Assembly (NCBI GenBank): GCA_026225055.1
Contig: JAMFSA010000009.1
Span: forward strand, 33,418 to 97,417
Direction: 5' to 3'
Source of the DNA: Mucilaginibacter xinganensis
GTDB taxonomy: Bacteria > Bacteroidota > Bacteroidia > Sphingobacteriales > Sphingobacteriaceae
DNA length: 64,000 nucleotides
The notes beneath the pieces are model-generated. The model made no database searches and had not been told where the DNA came from. It saw only the letters and a list, made by a program, of their open reading frames with translations. Below, one piece after another: positions 33,504 to 43,034 of the stretch (positions are counted from its first letter, which is position 1; each line of letters begins with the position of its first letter). Made by a program: the position numbers and the translations under genes.

Positions 33504-34067
33504 TTATTTTAAAATAGTACTGTTTACTGTACCGGATATATTACTTATTCTTTCTTTAAGCGTAGGTTGTTCAAAGTAGTCTGTAAGTTCTAAAGAATAG
33601 ATAACACTTGTGATCTTCCATTTTCCGTCCCTTTTTATTAAGCTTAGGTATTTTCCGCCCCAATTCGTCATTTTATTATTCACCCAAAAACTATAATCCA
33701 TACTAACAGTGGCAACAGTCCCATCTTCAATAATTATAATATTATCAAACTTATCTTCTGTTGATTTATACCTGAATAATGATCTTAAAAAACCTTTATA
33801 GCTTCCGGGAAAATAATTACTCCCAACTGATTTTGTACCTTTCTTCTCTATTTCTTTGGCTTGGGATCTGTCCTTTAACGCAGCACACCAGGTAACAATG
33901 CCATCATTAAATAAACCATAAAATGTAGTTGAATCCCTGTCGATCACACTTTTGGAATACTCTTCTATGATGAGCCTTATTTCTTTTTTGTTGTCTGTTG
34001 TTCGCTGAGCGTAAGTCTGCTGCGTCGTTATCAAAAATATAATTAATAGTTGTTTTATAGTTTTCAT
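33504..34067 (-). CDS. Secreted NTF2-like (SnoaL/DUF4440-type) protein
   Basis: 187 residues with a signal peptide (residues 1-20, ending TYAQ). The cone-shaped NTF2-like fold is suggested by IRLIIEEYSKSVIDRDSTTF at the first helices, and by VATVSMDYSFWVNNK and YLSLIKRDGKWKITSVIYS in the beta sheet. Catalytic residues are not evident, so it may bind rather than transform a small molecule. It is the last gene of a crp-like, tautomerase, NTF2 operon, one base after the tautomerase stop. Confidence 0.75.
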   Translation of the reverse strand: MKTIKQLLIIFLITTQQTYAQRTTDNKKEIRLIIEEYSKSVIDRDSTTFYGLFNDGIVTWCAALKDRSQAKEIEKKGTKSVGSNYFPGSYKGFLRSLFRYKSTEDKFDNIIIIEDGTVATVSMDYSFWVNNKMTNWGGKYLSLIKRDGKWKITSVIYSLELTDYFEQPTLKERISNISGTVNSTILK

Positions 34068-34068
34068 T

Positions 34069-34479
34069 CTATTTAACTATTACTTTTTGGTTATTAATAT
34101 ATTTATATTCTATGGTTAGACCTTCATAGCCATAAGCGTCCGCTTTCATTTCTTGAATAGTGGTATAGCTAACAGGGTGGATACTTCCAAGTAAATTCTT
34201 TAGTGAGCTGTGTACGGCATCAATATAATTCGCCTTATCAATTTTCAGGTTTGTGGAATCTGAGAATTTTATATCAAGATGAAAACTTCTTGTTTTTAGC
34301 CCAGCCAGCGATACAGAATTAACGAACCATTGGTCATCCGGAATAAACGATACGATAACCACCGTGACTTCCGGCTTCTTATTTAAAACATCCTTGGTAA
34401 GACGGCTGATTTCTTTCGCGAGTTCTTTAGTTAAAGCTGGATCTTCCCGACCGCTTACTTTTAAATTGATTATAGGCAT
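34069..34479 (-). CDS. 4-oxalocrotonate tautomerase-like protein (double-length)
   Basis: 136 residues beginning MPIINLKVSGR, which gives the N-terminal catalytic Pro of tautomerases after Met removal. The first 60 residues resemble one tautomerase subunit (KELAKEISRLTKDVLNKKPE, VVIVSFIPDDQWF). The rest (HLDIKFSDSTNLKIDKANYI and IHPVSYTTIQEMKADAYGYE) resembles a second, fused half without Pro. Reaction unknown. A damaged copy of this gene, with its promoter and the tail of the upstream regulator gene, lies at 41741-44145. Confidence 0.82.
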   Translation of the reverse strand: MPIINLKVSGREDPALTKELAKEISRLTKDVLNKKPEVTVVIVSFIPDDQWFVNSVSLAGLKTRSFHLDIKFSDSTNLKIDKANYIDAVHSSLKNLLGSIHPVSYTTIQEMKADAYGYEGLTIEYKYINNQKVIVK

Positions 34480-34528
34480 ACTTCAAAAATTTAATTAATG
34501 AAGTACAAAGCTCGGCTTAAAGATTGCC

Positions 34529-35104
34529 TTATTTATTGATGTATGTTAAGAGTTTGATCCGGCTAAGTGATTCGGGTTTAACACCTAAATAAGAAGCGAT
34601 GTGATATTGCGAAACCCTTTGCTCTATTTCCGGGTAGAGGGAAGACAGGTGTTCTAATCTTTCTGATGCTGAATATTTTAGAAAAGAGGTCTCCCGTTTG
34701 CATTTCCTGATAAAATAGGTATCAGATACATATTTGCTTAGTTTAAGGAAAGCATTGTCATGGTCAATTAATCCGTTGAGTTTTTCATAACTGATATAAT
34801 GAATCGTACTGTCAGTTAACGCTTCTATATTGCAATTAGTGGGCATCTGTGTTAAAAAACTGGTATAGGCACTCACAAAATCATGGTCAAAATAAAAATC
34901 ATTATTAAATTCACCATCATTATTCTTTACATACGATCTGAGTGTCCCTGAAGACACAAATCCCATAAAGTTACAGACCGAGCCTTCACTAATTAAATGC
35001 TCTTTTTTCTTTAGGCTTTTTACCTTTAATTGGGCACAAAACGTGTCGAATTGATCCCTGTTTAACCCTAACCTGTCAGTAAATAAAGTGATCAATGAGT
35101 CCAT
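34529..35104 (-). CDS. Crp/Fnr-family transcriptional regulator
   Basis: The ATG at 35102-35104 (MDSLITLFTDRLGL) gives 191 residues. An in-frame ATG at 35236 would add 44 residues unlike the family. The cNMP barrel shows KVKSLKKKEHLISEGSVCNF and the HTH reads HIASYLGVKPESLSRIKLL. It heads an operon with the tautomerase gene (49 nt downstream) and an NTF2-like gene, which it probably controls. The last nine codons of this gene are duplicated at 41741-41769. Confidence 0.87.
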   Translation of the reverse strand: MDSLITLFTDRLGLNRDQFDTFCAQLKVKSLKKKEHLISEGSVCNFMGFVSSGTLRSYVKNNDGEFNNDFYFDHDFVSAYTSFLTQMPTNCNIEALTDSTIHYISYEKLNGLIDHDNAFLKLSKYVSDTYFIRKCKRETSFLKYSASERLEHLSSLYPEIEQRVSQYHIASYLGVKPESLSRIKLLTYINK

Positions 35105-35442
35105 TATTTCCGCTAAATTGTAAAATGATTCAAATGTAAGTTTTTCATCGCTATCATCAGAACAATTATCTTGACAGATGGATATACCGCCATTGTAAGG
35201 TAATTTAACATAAGCCCAACCTGCTAAAGACAACATTCAATGAGACTAAACATTGCCGATCACTAAAGGTTTATGTTGTTCCTAACTGAAGATCCCTTGT
35301 TGCAAAACTTTTTTCCAATTGTAATAATGTACCTTTAAAATAATTATCCATGCGTAACTTGATTTTGTCCATGTTCTGCCTTTGATTATTTACCGAATTT
35401 TGTATTAGTAAATAATAGTTACTTACATTAAAAAAGAAAAAC
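35105..35442. other. Divergent intergenic region, no gene seen
   Basis: The 338 nt between the Crp/Fnr-type gene and the DUF1348 gene contain no convincing frame. They are AT-rich and should hold both promoters. No clear palindrome was found. Confidence 0.4.
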
Positions 35443-35862
35443 ATGAGTACTACACAAAAATTCCTGACCCCACCCTGGGAAATGGATACAGCAGCAGAAA
35501 GATTAAAATTTGAAGAGGCAGCCTGGAACAGTCATGATATCGGCCAGATCCTGGAAGGTTATGCGGATAATATTGAAATGCGTGACGGACTTTCATTTGT
35601 TAAAGGCAAACAAGAACTTAGCGAGTTTTTAAAAACTAAGTTAAACAGCCATCCCGGTTACCGTGTAAAACTTGACCTTTGGGGTGCCCTTAAAGGCCGT
35701 ATGGCTGTAAGGTTCGAAGCGGAATGGCACGACGGCTCCGGCCAGTGGCACAGGAACTATGGTGTGCAGGTGTTTCAATTCAATGAAGAAGGATTGATAG
35801 AAAACCGTTATGCAAGCCAGGAAACTGCCGAAATCGCTGAAGCGGATCGCCAGCTGTCATAA
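35443..35862 (+). CDS. DUF1348 NTF2-like protein (cytoplasmic)
   Basis: 139 residues of the DUF1348 type. FEEAAWNSHDIGQILEGYAD at the N-terminal helices, then NIEMRDGLSFVKGKQELSEF, and the hallmark FEAEWHDGSGQWHRNYGVQV followed by ENRYAS. No signal peptide. Function in the family is unknown. An exported paralogue with the same core is encoded at 57698-58231. It is followed by a hairpin terminator and converges with an AraC gene. Confidence 0.85.
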   Translation: MSTTQKFLTPPWEMDTAAERLKFEEAAWNSHDIGQILEGYADNIEMRDGLSFVKGKQELSEFLKTKLNSHPGYRVKLDLWGALKGRMAVRFEAEWHDGSGQWHRNYGVQVFQFNEEGLIENRYASQETAEIAEADRQLS

Positions 35863-35881
35863 CAGTTACCTGAAAAGTAAG

Positions 35882-35906
35882 GAGCCTGAATCTCCGGCTC
35901 TTTGCT
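35882..35906 (+). terminator. Hairpin terminator after the DUF1348 gene
   Basis: GAGCC (35882-35886) pairs with GGCTC (35896-35900), followed by a T-rich stretch. It lies in the 47-nt gap between convergent genes. Confidence 0.55.
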
Positions 35907-35909
35907 TTT

Positions 35910-36785
35910 TCAATTTTCCTGAAGTTTATCAAACCCTACCTTATTACGGAATATGGCCGGAGAAACGCCGGTGTGTTTTTTAAAGAACCTGCTAAAGTAA
36001 AACTCATCGCCATAGCCCAATTCAAACGCGATCTGTTTCACCGGTTTCGCGGTCAGGTAAAGTTCACGCTTAGCTTCGGTAGCCATCCGCTCGGCAATTA
36101 AATTCGTCAGTGTCTTATTAAAGTATTGCCTGGAAATATTATTTAATACAGGTGTTGATACATATAGCAGTTCGGCATAATCTGCAGGACTATGACGCGT
36201 TCTGAAGTGTTCCTCGATCGCATTTCTAAGCGTTGCCACCATGGGGCTGGCATGTTCTATCGCATTGAAATCACCTTGTTGCTGAGCCAGTTTGGCCCTT
36301 GACGCATTGATCAAAAAAATCTTCAGATAAGAAATAACAACATCATGGTCGGGTTTATCATGCTGTTTCATCTCACCCGTGATTTCGCCGGCAATAATTT
36401 GAAGTGTCTTTATTTCAGCTACTGACAGCCCTACAAACGGCGTATCATACAAATTATTAAAGAGCACCCCGTTACAGGATACCTCATTACGGTGCTTAAT
36501 AAGGCAGAAAAAACCCGGCTGAAAACGGATTACTATGCCTTCAAATTCATCTTCCGGTATAATTTTGAATGGCTGATACAGCGAAAAACACAATAAACCA
36601 GGCGAATTGAATTCATATATTGCCTCATCACGCATCACTTTCCCTTTACCCTTTTTTACCAGTAACATCGTAAAATGATTTGTCTGCGCCAATGCGCTGA
36701 ACTCATCAGGGTTATCAAACGACCCGATCTGGAACACCACATCTTCAGTTTGATTATCGGTTAGCTGATATTTGAATACTGACAT
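35910..36785 (-). CDS. AraC-family transcriptional regulator
   Basis: 291 residues. The N-terminal cupin-like ligand domain includes FTMLLVKKGKGKVMRDEAIY and YQPFKIIPEDEFEGIVIRF. The C-terminal double HTH has YAELLYVSTPVLNNISRQYF and FELGYGDEFYFSRFFKKHTG. Ligand and targets unknown. Part of a closely related gene survives as a fragment at 56391-56532. Confidence 0.9.
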   Translation of the reverse strand: MSVFKYQLTDNQTEDVVFQIGSFDNPDEFSALAQTNHFTMLLVKKGKGKVMRDEAIYEFNSPGLLCFSLYQPFKIIPEDEFEGIVIRFQPGFFCLIKHRNEVSCNGVLFNNLYDTPFVGLSVAEIKTLQIIAGEITGEMKQHDKPDHDVVISYLKIFLINASRAKLAQQQGDFNAIEHASPMVATLRNAIEEHFRTRHSPADYAELLYVSTPVLNNISRQYFNKTLTNLIAERMATEAKRELYLTAKPVKQIAFELGYGDEFYFSRFFKKHTGVSPAIFRNKVGFDKLQEN

Positions 36786-37086
36786 ATTATAAGAATTATA
36801 AGTTACCGGTTTGTATTTTTAATTATAACAGGTCCGAGCCCGAAATTACACTATTTATTTAACCACTCACGTTTTGTACCAAATCCGGGATAATGAGGTA
36901 ATAATTAAAATGTTTCTTCCGGGGATAATATTTTCACACCGGTTTCATTACCTAATATTATTTAAGGCCCAGGCCTGAAGAACTTGCTGGAAATGGATTT
37001 GCAGCTGATCACCAGGATATATTCCGGTCGTTAATTATCATCAGCTGCCGCCCTACCCTTATACCTTTTAATCAGGTAGTCCACTG
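36786..37086. other. Intergenic region, no gene seen
   Basis: The 301 nt between the AraC gene start and the end of the OmpR-type regulator gene hold no convincing frame, hairpin or repeat. Confidence 0.4.
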
Positions 37087-37773
37087 CTAACATGTTAATT
37101 TATAACCTAAACTACGCAGACTCATAATTTGAACATTAGAATCGTCCTTCAGCATTTTTCTCAAATGAGTCATGAATACATTCATACTGTTCGCGTTGTA
37201 AACGTTATCATCCCCCCATATTTTTTGCAAAGCTTGCTGACGTTCTAAAACTGCGTTCCTGTTCTTTAGCAGCAATTCCAGCAGCATCGCCTCCTTGTAG
37301 GAAAGATCGTACACCTGTTTGGGTGTAATTAATTGCTGGTTCACGGTATCCAGTTTGCTGTTTCCGAATTCATACCAATGAGAAACTTCGGAAACCTGCT
37401 TTACGTGATTAAAGCGGGTTAACAACGAGTCCACACGGGCCAGCAGTTCTACCATGCTGAAGGGTTTTCGCAAATAGTCATTCCCTCCGCTTTTAAACCC
37501 CTTTACAACATCTTCATCGAGTGATTTGGCACTGACGAAGATGACCGGAATGTTTTTGCCGATTTTTCTGATATCCTCAGTTAAATGATACCCATCTTTT
37601 AAGGGCATCATGATATCGATAATACAAAGGTCAGGATTGACAGACTTATAAAGTTCAAGCGCCAATGCGCCATCGGCGGCAGTTATCACTTCATAGCCTT
37701 TAGCGATAAGATTATCACTGACAATCCGGGAGAGAAAAGGCTCGTCCTCCGCATATAAGATTTTATATTTCAC
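37087..37773 (-). CDS. OmpR/PhoB-family response regulator
   Basis: 228 residues. Receiver with ILYAEDEPFLS, phospho-acceptor Asp in LCIIDIMMPLKDGYH and Lys in YLRKPFSM. The C-terminal winged HTH includes YDLSYKEAMLLELLLKNRNA and MNVFMTHLRKMLKDDSN. The kinase gene overlaps it by 4 nt. The four 10-bp-phased TTAATGTT repeats at 39279-39316, between this operon and the divergent TonB receptor gene, are the expected type of binding site. Confidence 0.92.
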   Translation of the reverse strand: MKYKILYAEDEPFLSRIVSDNLIAKGYEVITAADGALALELYKSVNPDLCIIDIMMPLKDGYHLTEDIRKIGKNIPVIFVSAKSLDEDVVKGFKSGGNDYLRKPFSMVELLARVDSLLTRFNHVKQVSEVSHWYEFGNSKLDTVNQQLITPKQVYDLSYKEAMLLELLLKNRNAVLERQQALQKIWGDDNVYNANSMNVFMTHLRKMLKDDSNVQIMSLRSLGYKLTC

Positions 37774-39227
37774 GATACTGCCGGTAAATAAATTATAAAA
37801 TTACTGCCTCTGCCCTTTTCACTTTCCAGCTTAATGTAGCCCCCGTGTTTTTCTACTATCTGTTTCACATAATTCAGGCCGAGGCCGGTACCTTTCACAT
37901 TGTGAATATCAGCCGTTGCTGAAGGGATCCTGAAAAAGCGTTCAAATACCCGCTGGTGATACGAACTGTCAATGCCTGGGCCGTTGTCCTTGAAACTGAT
38001 CGTCACTTCATTCGGGGCGCAATTGCAAGAAATTGCCAGCTTTACATTGTCCCCTCCATATTTTAAGGCATTTTCAATCAGGTTATAAAATACGTTGGTT
38101 AGGTGTACCGGATCACCGCTGACAAAACAAGGCAGGGCCATCGGTAAAAATTGCAGTTGCGCACCAGAATTTTCCAGTTGCAACCGCATTGAACTGATGA
38201 CCTCGTTCAGTCCCTGCTGTACATCAAAGAGCTCGGTACGCAGCTTCATCTGATTATTGTCAAAATGCTCCAGGTTCAACACTTTATCAATCATCAGGTT
38301 CAGGCGTTTTAACTCCCCCCTGCTTATTTCCAGGTATTCCCTTAAGGTTCGCGGATCATTTTCAAGTTCGTTTTCCATGATGGTTTCCAGCGCCAGGGAA
38401 ACTGTCGCCACCGGTGTTTTTAGTTCATGGGTCATATTGCTCGTAAAAGCTATTCTTGCCTGCGCGTACTGCCGCTGGTTACGCATCAGCCGCAAAATAA
38501 ATACAAACACCGCTACAGTAAGAATGAGCATTAAACTTGACGACACAAGGTAAAAGCGCATGCGATATAAAACAAGACTGTTAACCGAAGGTACAATCAA
38601 CTGGTACATCCCTAAAAACCTTAAATTATAAGAATACTGCTGGCTGGTAAAGGCCGCATTTTTTATATTTTTCAGGGATGTACCATCAAACAGTTTTTTA
38701 TCATCATAGCTGTATATAGCATAGGTAGCTTTATCGCCTGTTCCGATTTGTGCCAGGCGCATCTGCACTAAACTATCCATCCGGTGGAAGTCAACCCGGT
38801 CCGAATCCTGTTCCTGGGCCATAATAGTCCCTGTGTTGTAATGCACAATATGTCCACGATGGGCTTTAGGTGGTTTACCATTAAAAATTCGCAGGCTGAT
38901 GGACACAAAGGTGCTATCACCTATGATATCGGAATTGAAACGGGAGCTGACATGATTAAAACGCATATTGTTATAAGCTTGTTTGAATTGCAGCCATTCC
39001 GGCGAAAGGAAAAAGTTCCGGAAGTTTACACTGTGTTCATGTCCCGGGACAAGGCTCAGGTAAGTACTCATTTCTGCTGCCTGGCCTACCAATTCTTCAA
39101 GGTCATGTTTTACCTGCACCCGCTGGGCTTTAAAAAACTGATTAAGCCACGCAATTTGTAAAGCAATACTGACAATGATCACAAAGATCACCATTGGATA
39201 CGCATAACGATTAGAAAGCCATTTCAT
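37770..39227 (-). CDS. Sensor histidine kinase (HisKA type), membrane-bound
   Basis: 485 residues with two membrane helices (about 10-28 and 222-243) enclosing a periplasmic sensor domain of roughly 190 residues. The cytoplasmic part has the H-box SNMTHELKTPVATVSLALE and the ATPase motifs FYNLIENALKYGGDN, FKDNGPGID and GTGLGLNYV. It is transcribed with its OmpR-type partner. It diverges from a TonB receptor gene, so the sensed signal may relate to the receptor's substrate or to envelope state. Confidence 0.92.
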   Translation of the reverse strand: MKWLSNRYAYPMVIFVIIVSIALQIAWLNQFFKAQRVQVKHDLEELVGQAAEMSTYLSLVPGHEHSVNFRNFFLSPEWLQFKQAYNNMRFNHVSSRFNSDIIGDSTFVSISLRIFNGKPPKAHRGHIVHYNTGTIMAQEQDSDRVDFHRMDSLVQMRLAQIGTGDKATYAIYSYDDKKLFDGTSLKNIKNAAFTSQQYSYNLRFLGMYQLIVPSVNSLVLYRMRFYLVSSSLMLILTVAVFVFILRLMRNQRQYAQARIAFTSNMTHELKTPVATVSLALETIMENELENDPRTLREYLEISRGELKRLNLMIDKVLNLEHFDNNQMKLRTELFDVQQGLNEVISSMRLQLENSGAQLQFLPMALPCFVSGDPVHLTNVFYNLIENALKYGGDNVKLAISCNCAPNEVTISFKDNGPGIDSSYHQRVFERFFRIPSATADIHNVKGTGLGLNYVKQIVEKHGGYIKLESEKGRGSNFIIYLPAVS

Positions 39228-39278
39228 AATACGAAGGTGAGTATAAAATTATCTAAGTAATCAATTTCGGATTACGAT

Positions 39279-39316
39279 TTAATGTTATTTAATGTTTCTT
39301 AATGTTCGTTAACATT
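39279..39316. promoter_or_regulatory. Four 10-bp-phased direct repeats, probable OmpR-type operator
   Basis: TTAATGTT starts at 39279, 39289 and 39299, and the variant TTAACATT at 39309. Each start is exactly 10 bp from the last. OmpR/PhoB-type regulators bind such tandem repeats with 10-11 bp phasing. The array ends 21 nt before the TonB receptor start and 51 nt from the kinase start. Confidence 0.75.
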
Positions 39317-39337
39317 TCTTCAGGATAGTTTTGCTTC

Positions 39338-41725
39338 ATGAAAAAGATACTGATATTAGGATTGCTTCTTTTGCCAATCATGACATACGCCCAACAACAA
39401 ATTAAAGGAACAGTTAATGATGCGACCGGACAGCCGCTCGATGCGGTAACCATCAACTTAAGCCTGCAAACAAAAAACGTAAGTAACGCATTGGCTGATA
39501 CCGGTAAGTTTACATTAAACTATAAAACAGATGGTCTTTACCAGCTGACTGCTACACTGGTAGGTTATAAACCCGTCATTCGCATGGTTCAGCTGCCTAA
39601 GGACAGTCTGAAAATCATCATGCAATCTGACAGCAGACAGCTGGGTGTAGTAACCATATCGGCTTCAAAACCGGTTATTCAGCGATCCGTGGACCGGGTT
39701 ACTTTTAACGTGGAAAACAGTATTGTGGCCAGCGGAGGCACGGCCTGGGATGCATTGAGTAAAGCACCGGGTGTACAGACCAACCCCGATAACAGCCTTA
39801 CTGAGAACCGGAAGAGTGTACAGGTATATATGGACGGGAAGCCGCTTAATATTTCCGGTGATGACTTGGCTAATTATTTACAGGGGCTGCCATCCGACTT
39901 GATCTCAAAAATAGAAGTCTTTTCCAACCCGCCTTCAAACTTTGATGCCGAAGGGGGATCGGTGATCAATATCATTACGAAAAAGGCGAAAGCCCAGGGA
40001 TTGAATATGACCGTTAACGGAGCCTTTACCCAGGGGGCATACGGAACCGGTACGGCAAGCACTACTTTTAACTATCGAAAGGATAAGCTGAATATTTACG
40101 GGAGCTATGGCTTTACCGACAGAAAATTCGGCCGTGAACAGGATGATTACGTGACTTACGCAACGCCGGGAAACAATTCATACTGGAACAGCTCTGGTTA
40201 TAATATCTTCCATTCAGAAACTAACAATTACAGACTGGGAGCCGATTATCAGTTGACAAATAACCAGATCCTGGGTGTACTGGTTACAGGAATGAACAGG
40301 ACGGGCAGCATTATCACCAATACCCCAACAACCGTAACCAGCAATAACCATACTGTGCTGGATTCAACACTGATGACTAACGGCAGTACCCACAGTATTA
40401 GTCATCGCTATGACTACAACCTGAATTACAATCTTAAACTTGACAGCAGCGGAAAAAGCCTTAACGTGGATCTGGATTATTCGCCCTACCGTTATGCGCC
40501 AAATCAATATGTAAATAATCTTACGTTTCTACCTGACGGAAGCATGGCTTCAGACCCTTACCATATTTTTACGCCCACTATTCAGAACATTAATATTTAT
40601 TCGGGGAAAATCGATTATAACTATAAACTAAGTAAAATATGGACGCTAAGTTCTGGCTTAAAATACAGCAGCATTCAGAGTAGCAGTGATTTTGATTTTT
40701 ATAATGTTGCCGGTTCTCAGCCAGAACTGATTACGGCAAACAGTGACCACTTTGACTACACGGAAAATACGGCAGCTGCCTATACCACAATCAGCGGCAC
40801 AATAGGTAAATGGACCTTAGAAGGTGGCCTGCGCGGCGAATTAACCCATACCCGCGGCTTTTCCGAAACTTTGGATTCTTTAAACACCAGGCAATATTTT
40901 AAATTATTCCCGACATTGTTTGCGGTTTACAAGATTGATGATGACAATGCTTTACAATTTACTTATTCTTACCGCGTCGACCGTCCAAGCTACGGCTATT
41001 TAAATCCTGCAAGGCATTATGCCACCCCTTATAACTATTTACAGGGTAACCCGGATCTGCAGCCTTCATTTACGCAGGACATAGAACTGGGATATACGTT
41101 TAAAAAAGATTATACGATAACCGCCTATTATACTGCAACCCATGATATGTTCGGCAATATGACGGTGCAGGATAACGTTCGTGACCTCTTCTATGATACA
41201 ATTGAGAATTTAGGGCTAAGCGTAAATACCGGCCTGCGATTTTCAGCACCATTTCACCCGACCAGTTGGTGGGAAATGAGTACAACAATAGAAGGCTATT
41301 ACCAGCGGGAAGCATCCAATTACTTGCAGGGCAGCTATGATTACCATAAGTTCGCTTATGACGGGACTACCACGCAATCCTTCACCATCAGTAAAAAACT
41401 GGGGTTGAAGGCAGAAATTACCGGCAGGTATGATTCCCCGGGTATCCAGGGTATTTTTAAGTCATCGCAGAATTCAGAAGTAGATGCCGGAATAAAAGCC
41501 ACCGTATTACACGGTCAGGGAACGATCAAGCTTGCCGCAGGGGATATCTTTTATGGCGAACCTTACCACATCAGTGTCAACTATCTGAACCAGAATAACG
41601 GCTTTTACCAGACCAACGACACGAGGACGGGAACCCTGAGTTTTAGTTATCGCTTTGGAAAAAATGTGGCTGCTTCACGCAAGCGGAGCACTGCGGACGA
41701 GGAAGAAAGCAAGCGGGCGCAATAA
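39338..41725 (+). CDS. TonB-dependent receptor-like outer membrane beta-barrel protein (OMP_b-brl_3 type)
   Basis: 795 residues. A signal peptide (1-18, ending TYAQ) is followed by a carboxypeptidase-regulatory-like domain (IKGTVNDATGQPLDAVTINL), a plug (VQTNPDNSL, VQVYMDGKPLNISGDDLANY, EGGSVINIITKKAK) and a large barrel ending in GTLSFSYRFGKN before a charged tail. It belongs to the outer-membrane beta-barrel group related to TonB receptors. Ligand unknown. The promoter carries the phased repeats for the adjacent two-component system. Confidence 0.88.
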   Translation: MKKILILGLLLLPIMTYAQQQIKGTVNDATGQPLDAVTINLSLQTKNVSNALADTGKFTLNYKTDGLYQLTATLVGYKPVIRMVQLPKDSLKIIMQSDSRQLGVVTISASKPVIQRSVDRVTFNVENSIVASGGTAWDALSKAPGVQTNPDNSLTENRKSVQVYMDGKPLNISGDDLANYLQGLPSDLISKIEVFSNPPSNFDAEGGSVINIITKKAKAQGLNMTVNGAFTQGAYGTGTASTTFNYRKDKLNIYGSYGFTDRKFGREQDDYVTYATPGNNSYWNSSGYNIFHSETNNYRLGADYQLTNNQILGVLVTGMNRTGSIITNTPTTVTSNNHTVLDSTLMTNGSTHSISHRYDYNLNYNLKLDSSGKSLNVDLDYSPYRYAPNQYVNNLTFLPDGSMASDPYHIFTPTIQNINIYSGKIDYNYKLSKIWTLSSGLKYSSIQSSSDFDFYNVAGSQPELITANSDHFDYTENTAAAYTTISGTIGKWTLEGGLRGELTHTRGFSETLDSLNTRQYFKLFPTLFAVYKIDDDNALQFTYSYRVDRPSYGYLNPARHYATPYNYLQGNPDLQPSFTQDIELGYTFKKDYTITAYYTATHDMFGNMTVQDNVRDLFYDTIENLGLSVNTGLRFSAPFHPTSWWEMSTTIEGYYQREASNYLQGSYDYHKFAYDGTTTQSFTISKKLGLKAEITGRYDSPGIQGIFKSSQNSEVDAGIKATVLHGQGTIKLAAGDIFYGEPYHISVNYLNQNNGFYQTNDTRTGTLSFSYRFGKNVAASRKRSTADEEESKRAQ

Positions 41726-41740
41726 TTTAAACGATTTTTT

Positions 41741-41971
41741 AAACTCTTAACATACATCAATAAATAAGGTTAGTTTTAAACAGTACTTTGTACTTCACTA
41801 ATCCATAGGAAGTATACCCATAATTCAATTAATGATCAGCGGGCAGGAAGATCCTGTCTTAGCAAAAAAAACTCGCGAAAGAAATAAGCCGCCTAACAAA
41901 AGACATTTTAAGAAAAAAGCCGGAACTTACTTACAATCTTTCCAGAGCTGTTAAAAAGGTTCTGCTGTAGC
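41741..41971 (+). pseudogene. Duplicated regulator tail plus broken N-terminal half of a tautomerase gene
   Basis: Bases 41741-41769 are identical to 34527-34555 (opposite strand), the last codons of the Crp/Fnr-type gene (LLTYINK stop). The similarity continues through the spacer into a tautomerase start, where ATA (41814-41816) replaces ATG. It reads IPIIQLMISGQEDPVLAK. A frameshift in the A run near 41864 then restores LAKEISRLTKDILRKKPELT in the next frame. The matching C-terminal half lies at 43966-44145, on the far side of two inserted genes. The remaining bases to 42113 show nothing else. Confidence 0.8.
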
Positions 41972-42113
41972 ATAAGTAAATGGGGCTGTATTTGTATTCT
42001 TAATCATACCTATTTTCATGTATAATAATAACTTAGATTGTGTTACAAGGTTCTTAGATTCAGTTACTTTCTTTCCATGATGATAGGTGAACTTTGTCGC
42101 ATAAAAAATAATC

Positions 42114-43022
42114 ATGAAAATAATTATTACAGGGTCACTGGGCTACGTAAGTACACCATTGATAAAGGAATTAGTAAAAAAAGGACATTCGGTTACGGTT
42201 ATTAGTAGTAAAACCGAAAAGCAGGCAGCCATTGAAGCACTGGGCGCAAAAGCAGCCATTGGTACCATGGAAGATGTTGATTTTTTAGCCGACGCTTTTA
42301 AAGGTGCAGATGCAGTTTATTGTATGCTGGCAGTAGTTAGCAATTTTGCTGACCCAAGTAACAATGCAAGTGCACTAATAACACGTGGAAATGTAATCAT
42401 CAATAATTATGTACAGGCCATCGAACGATCAGGAGTGAAACGTGTAGTTTACCTGAGCAGTATTGGTGCCGATATGGAAAAAGAAAGTGGCCTCATTATT
42501 AATCATCACAATGCAGAAAACACATTGAATAAGTTGCCAGCGGATGTCAATATTTCATTTATACGCCCAACCGTGTTTTATAGAAATCTGTTTGCCTTTG
42601 TACATGCAATAAAAAATCAGGGTAATATTACTTCAATGTTCGGTGTTAACGATAGGACTATATTTGTTTCTGCTATAGATATTGCCGATGCAATAGTTGA
42701 AGAACTTGAGTCTGAGGGTACAGGCAGAAAAGTTCGTTATGTTGCAAGCGAAGAACTGACCAGTAATGAAGTAGCAGATATTTTAGGTGCTGCTATTGGT
42801 ATGCCTGGTTTAAAGTGGGTATCAATTAGTGATGAGCAACAACTTAACGGCTATAAAGCTTTTGGAATGAATGATAACCTTGCTTCCCAATATATTGAAA
42901 TGAATGCCAGCATCAATAACGGGAAATTTTATAAAGATTATGATCGCAATAAACCTACGTTGGGAAAAGTGAAACTGAAAGAATTTGCAAAAGAATTTGC
43001 CGCTGTTTATCATCAGCAATAA
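42114..43022 (+). CDS. NmrA-like NAD(P)-binding oxidoreductase (atypical SDR)
   Basis: 302 residues. Rossmann start MKIIITGSLGYVSTPLIKEL with the GxxGxxxxP pattern, then VYCMLAVVSN, RVVYLSSIGADM, SFIRPTVFYRNLF and FVSAIDIADAIVEEL. This is the NmrA/NAD(P)H:quinone-oxidoreductase-like layout. It could reduce quinones or serve as a redox sensor. The AraC gene downstream (12 nt) is probably co-transcribed. The pair sits between the two halves of a broken tautomerase gene. Confidence 0.87.
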   Translation: MKIIITGSLGYVSTPLIKELVKKGHSVTVISSKTEKQAAIEALGAKAAIGTMEDVDFLADAFKGADAVYCMLAVVSNFADPSNNASALITRGNVIINNYVQAIERSGVKRVVYLSSIGADMEKESGLIINHHNAENTLNKLPADVNISFIRPTVFYRNLFAFVHAIKNQGNITSMFGVNDRTIFVSAIDIADAIVEELESEGTGRKVRYVASEELTSNEVADILGAAIGMPGLKWVSISDEQQLNGYKAFGMNDNLASQYIEMNASINNGKFYKDYDRNKPTLGKVKLKEFAKEFAAVYHQQ

Positions 43023-43034
43023 GTATATTGTACC

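Noticed and set aside
39279..39316. Short regular repeats considered as a CRISPR array
   Set aside because: Repeat and spacer together are only 10 bp and no cas genes are present. The phasing fits a regulator operator.
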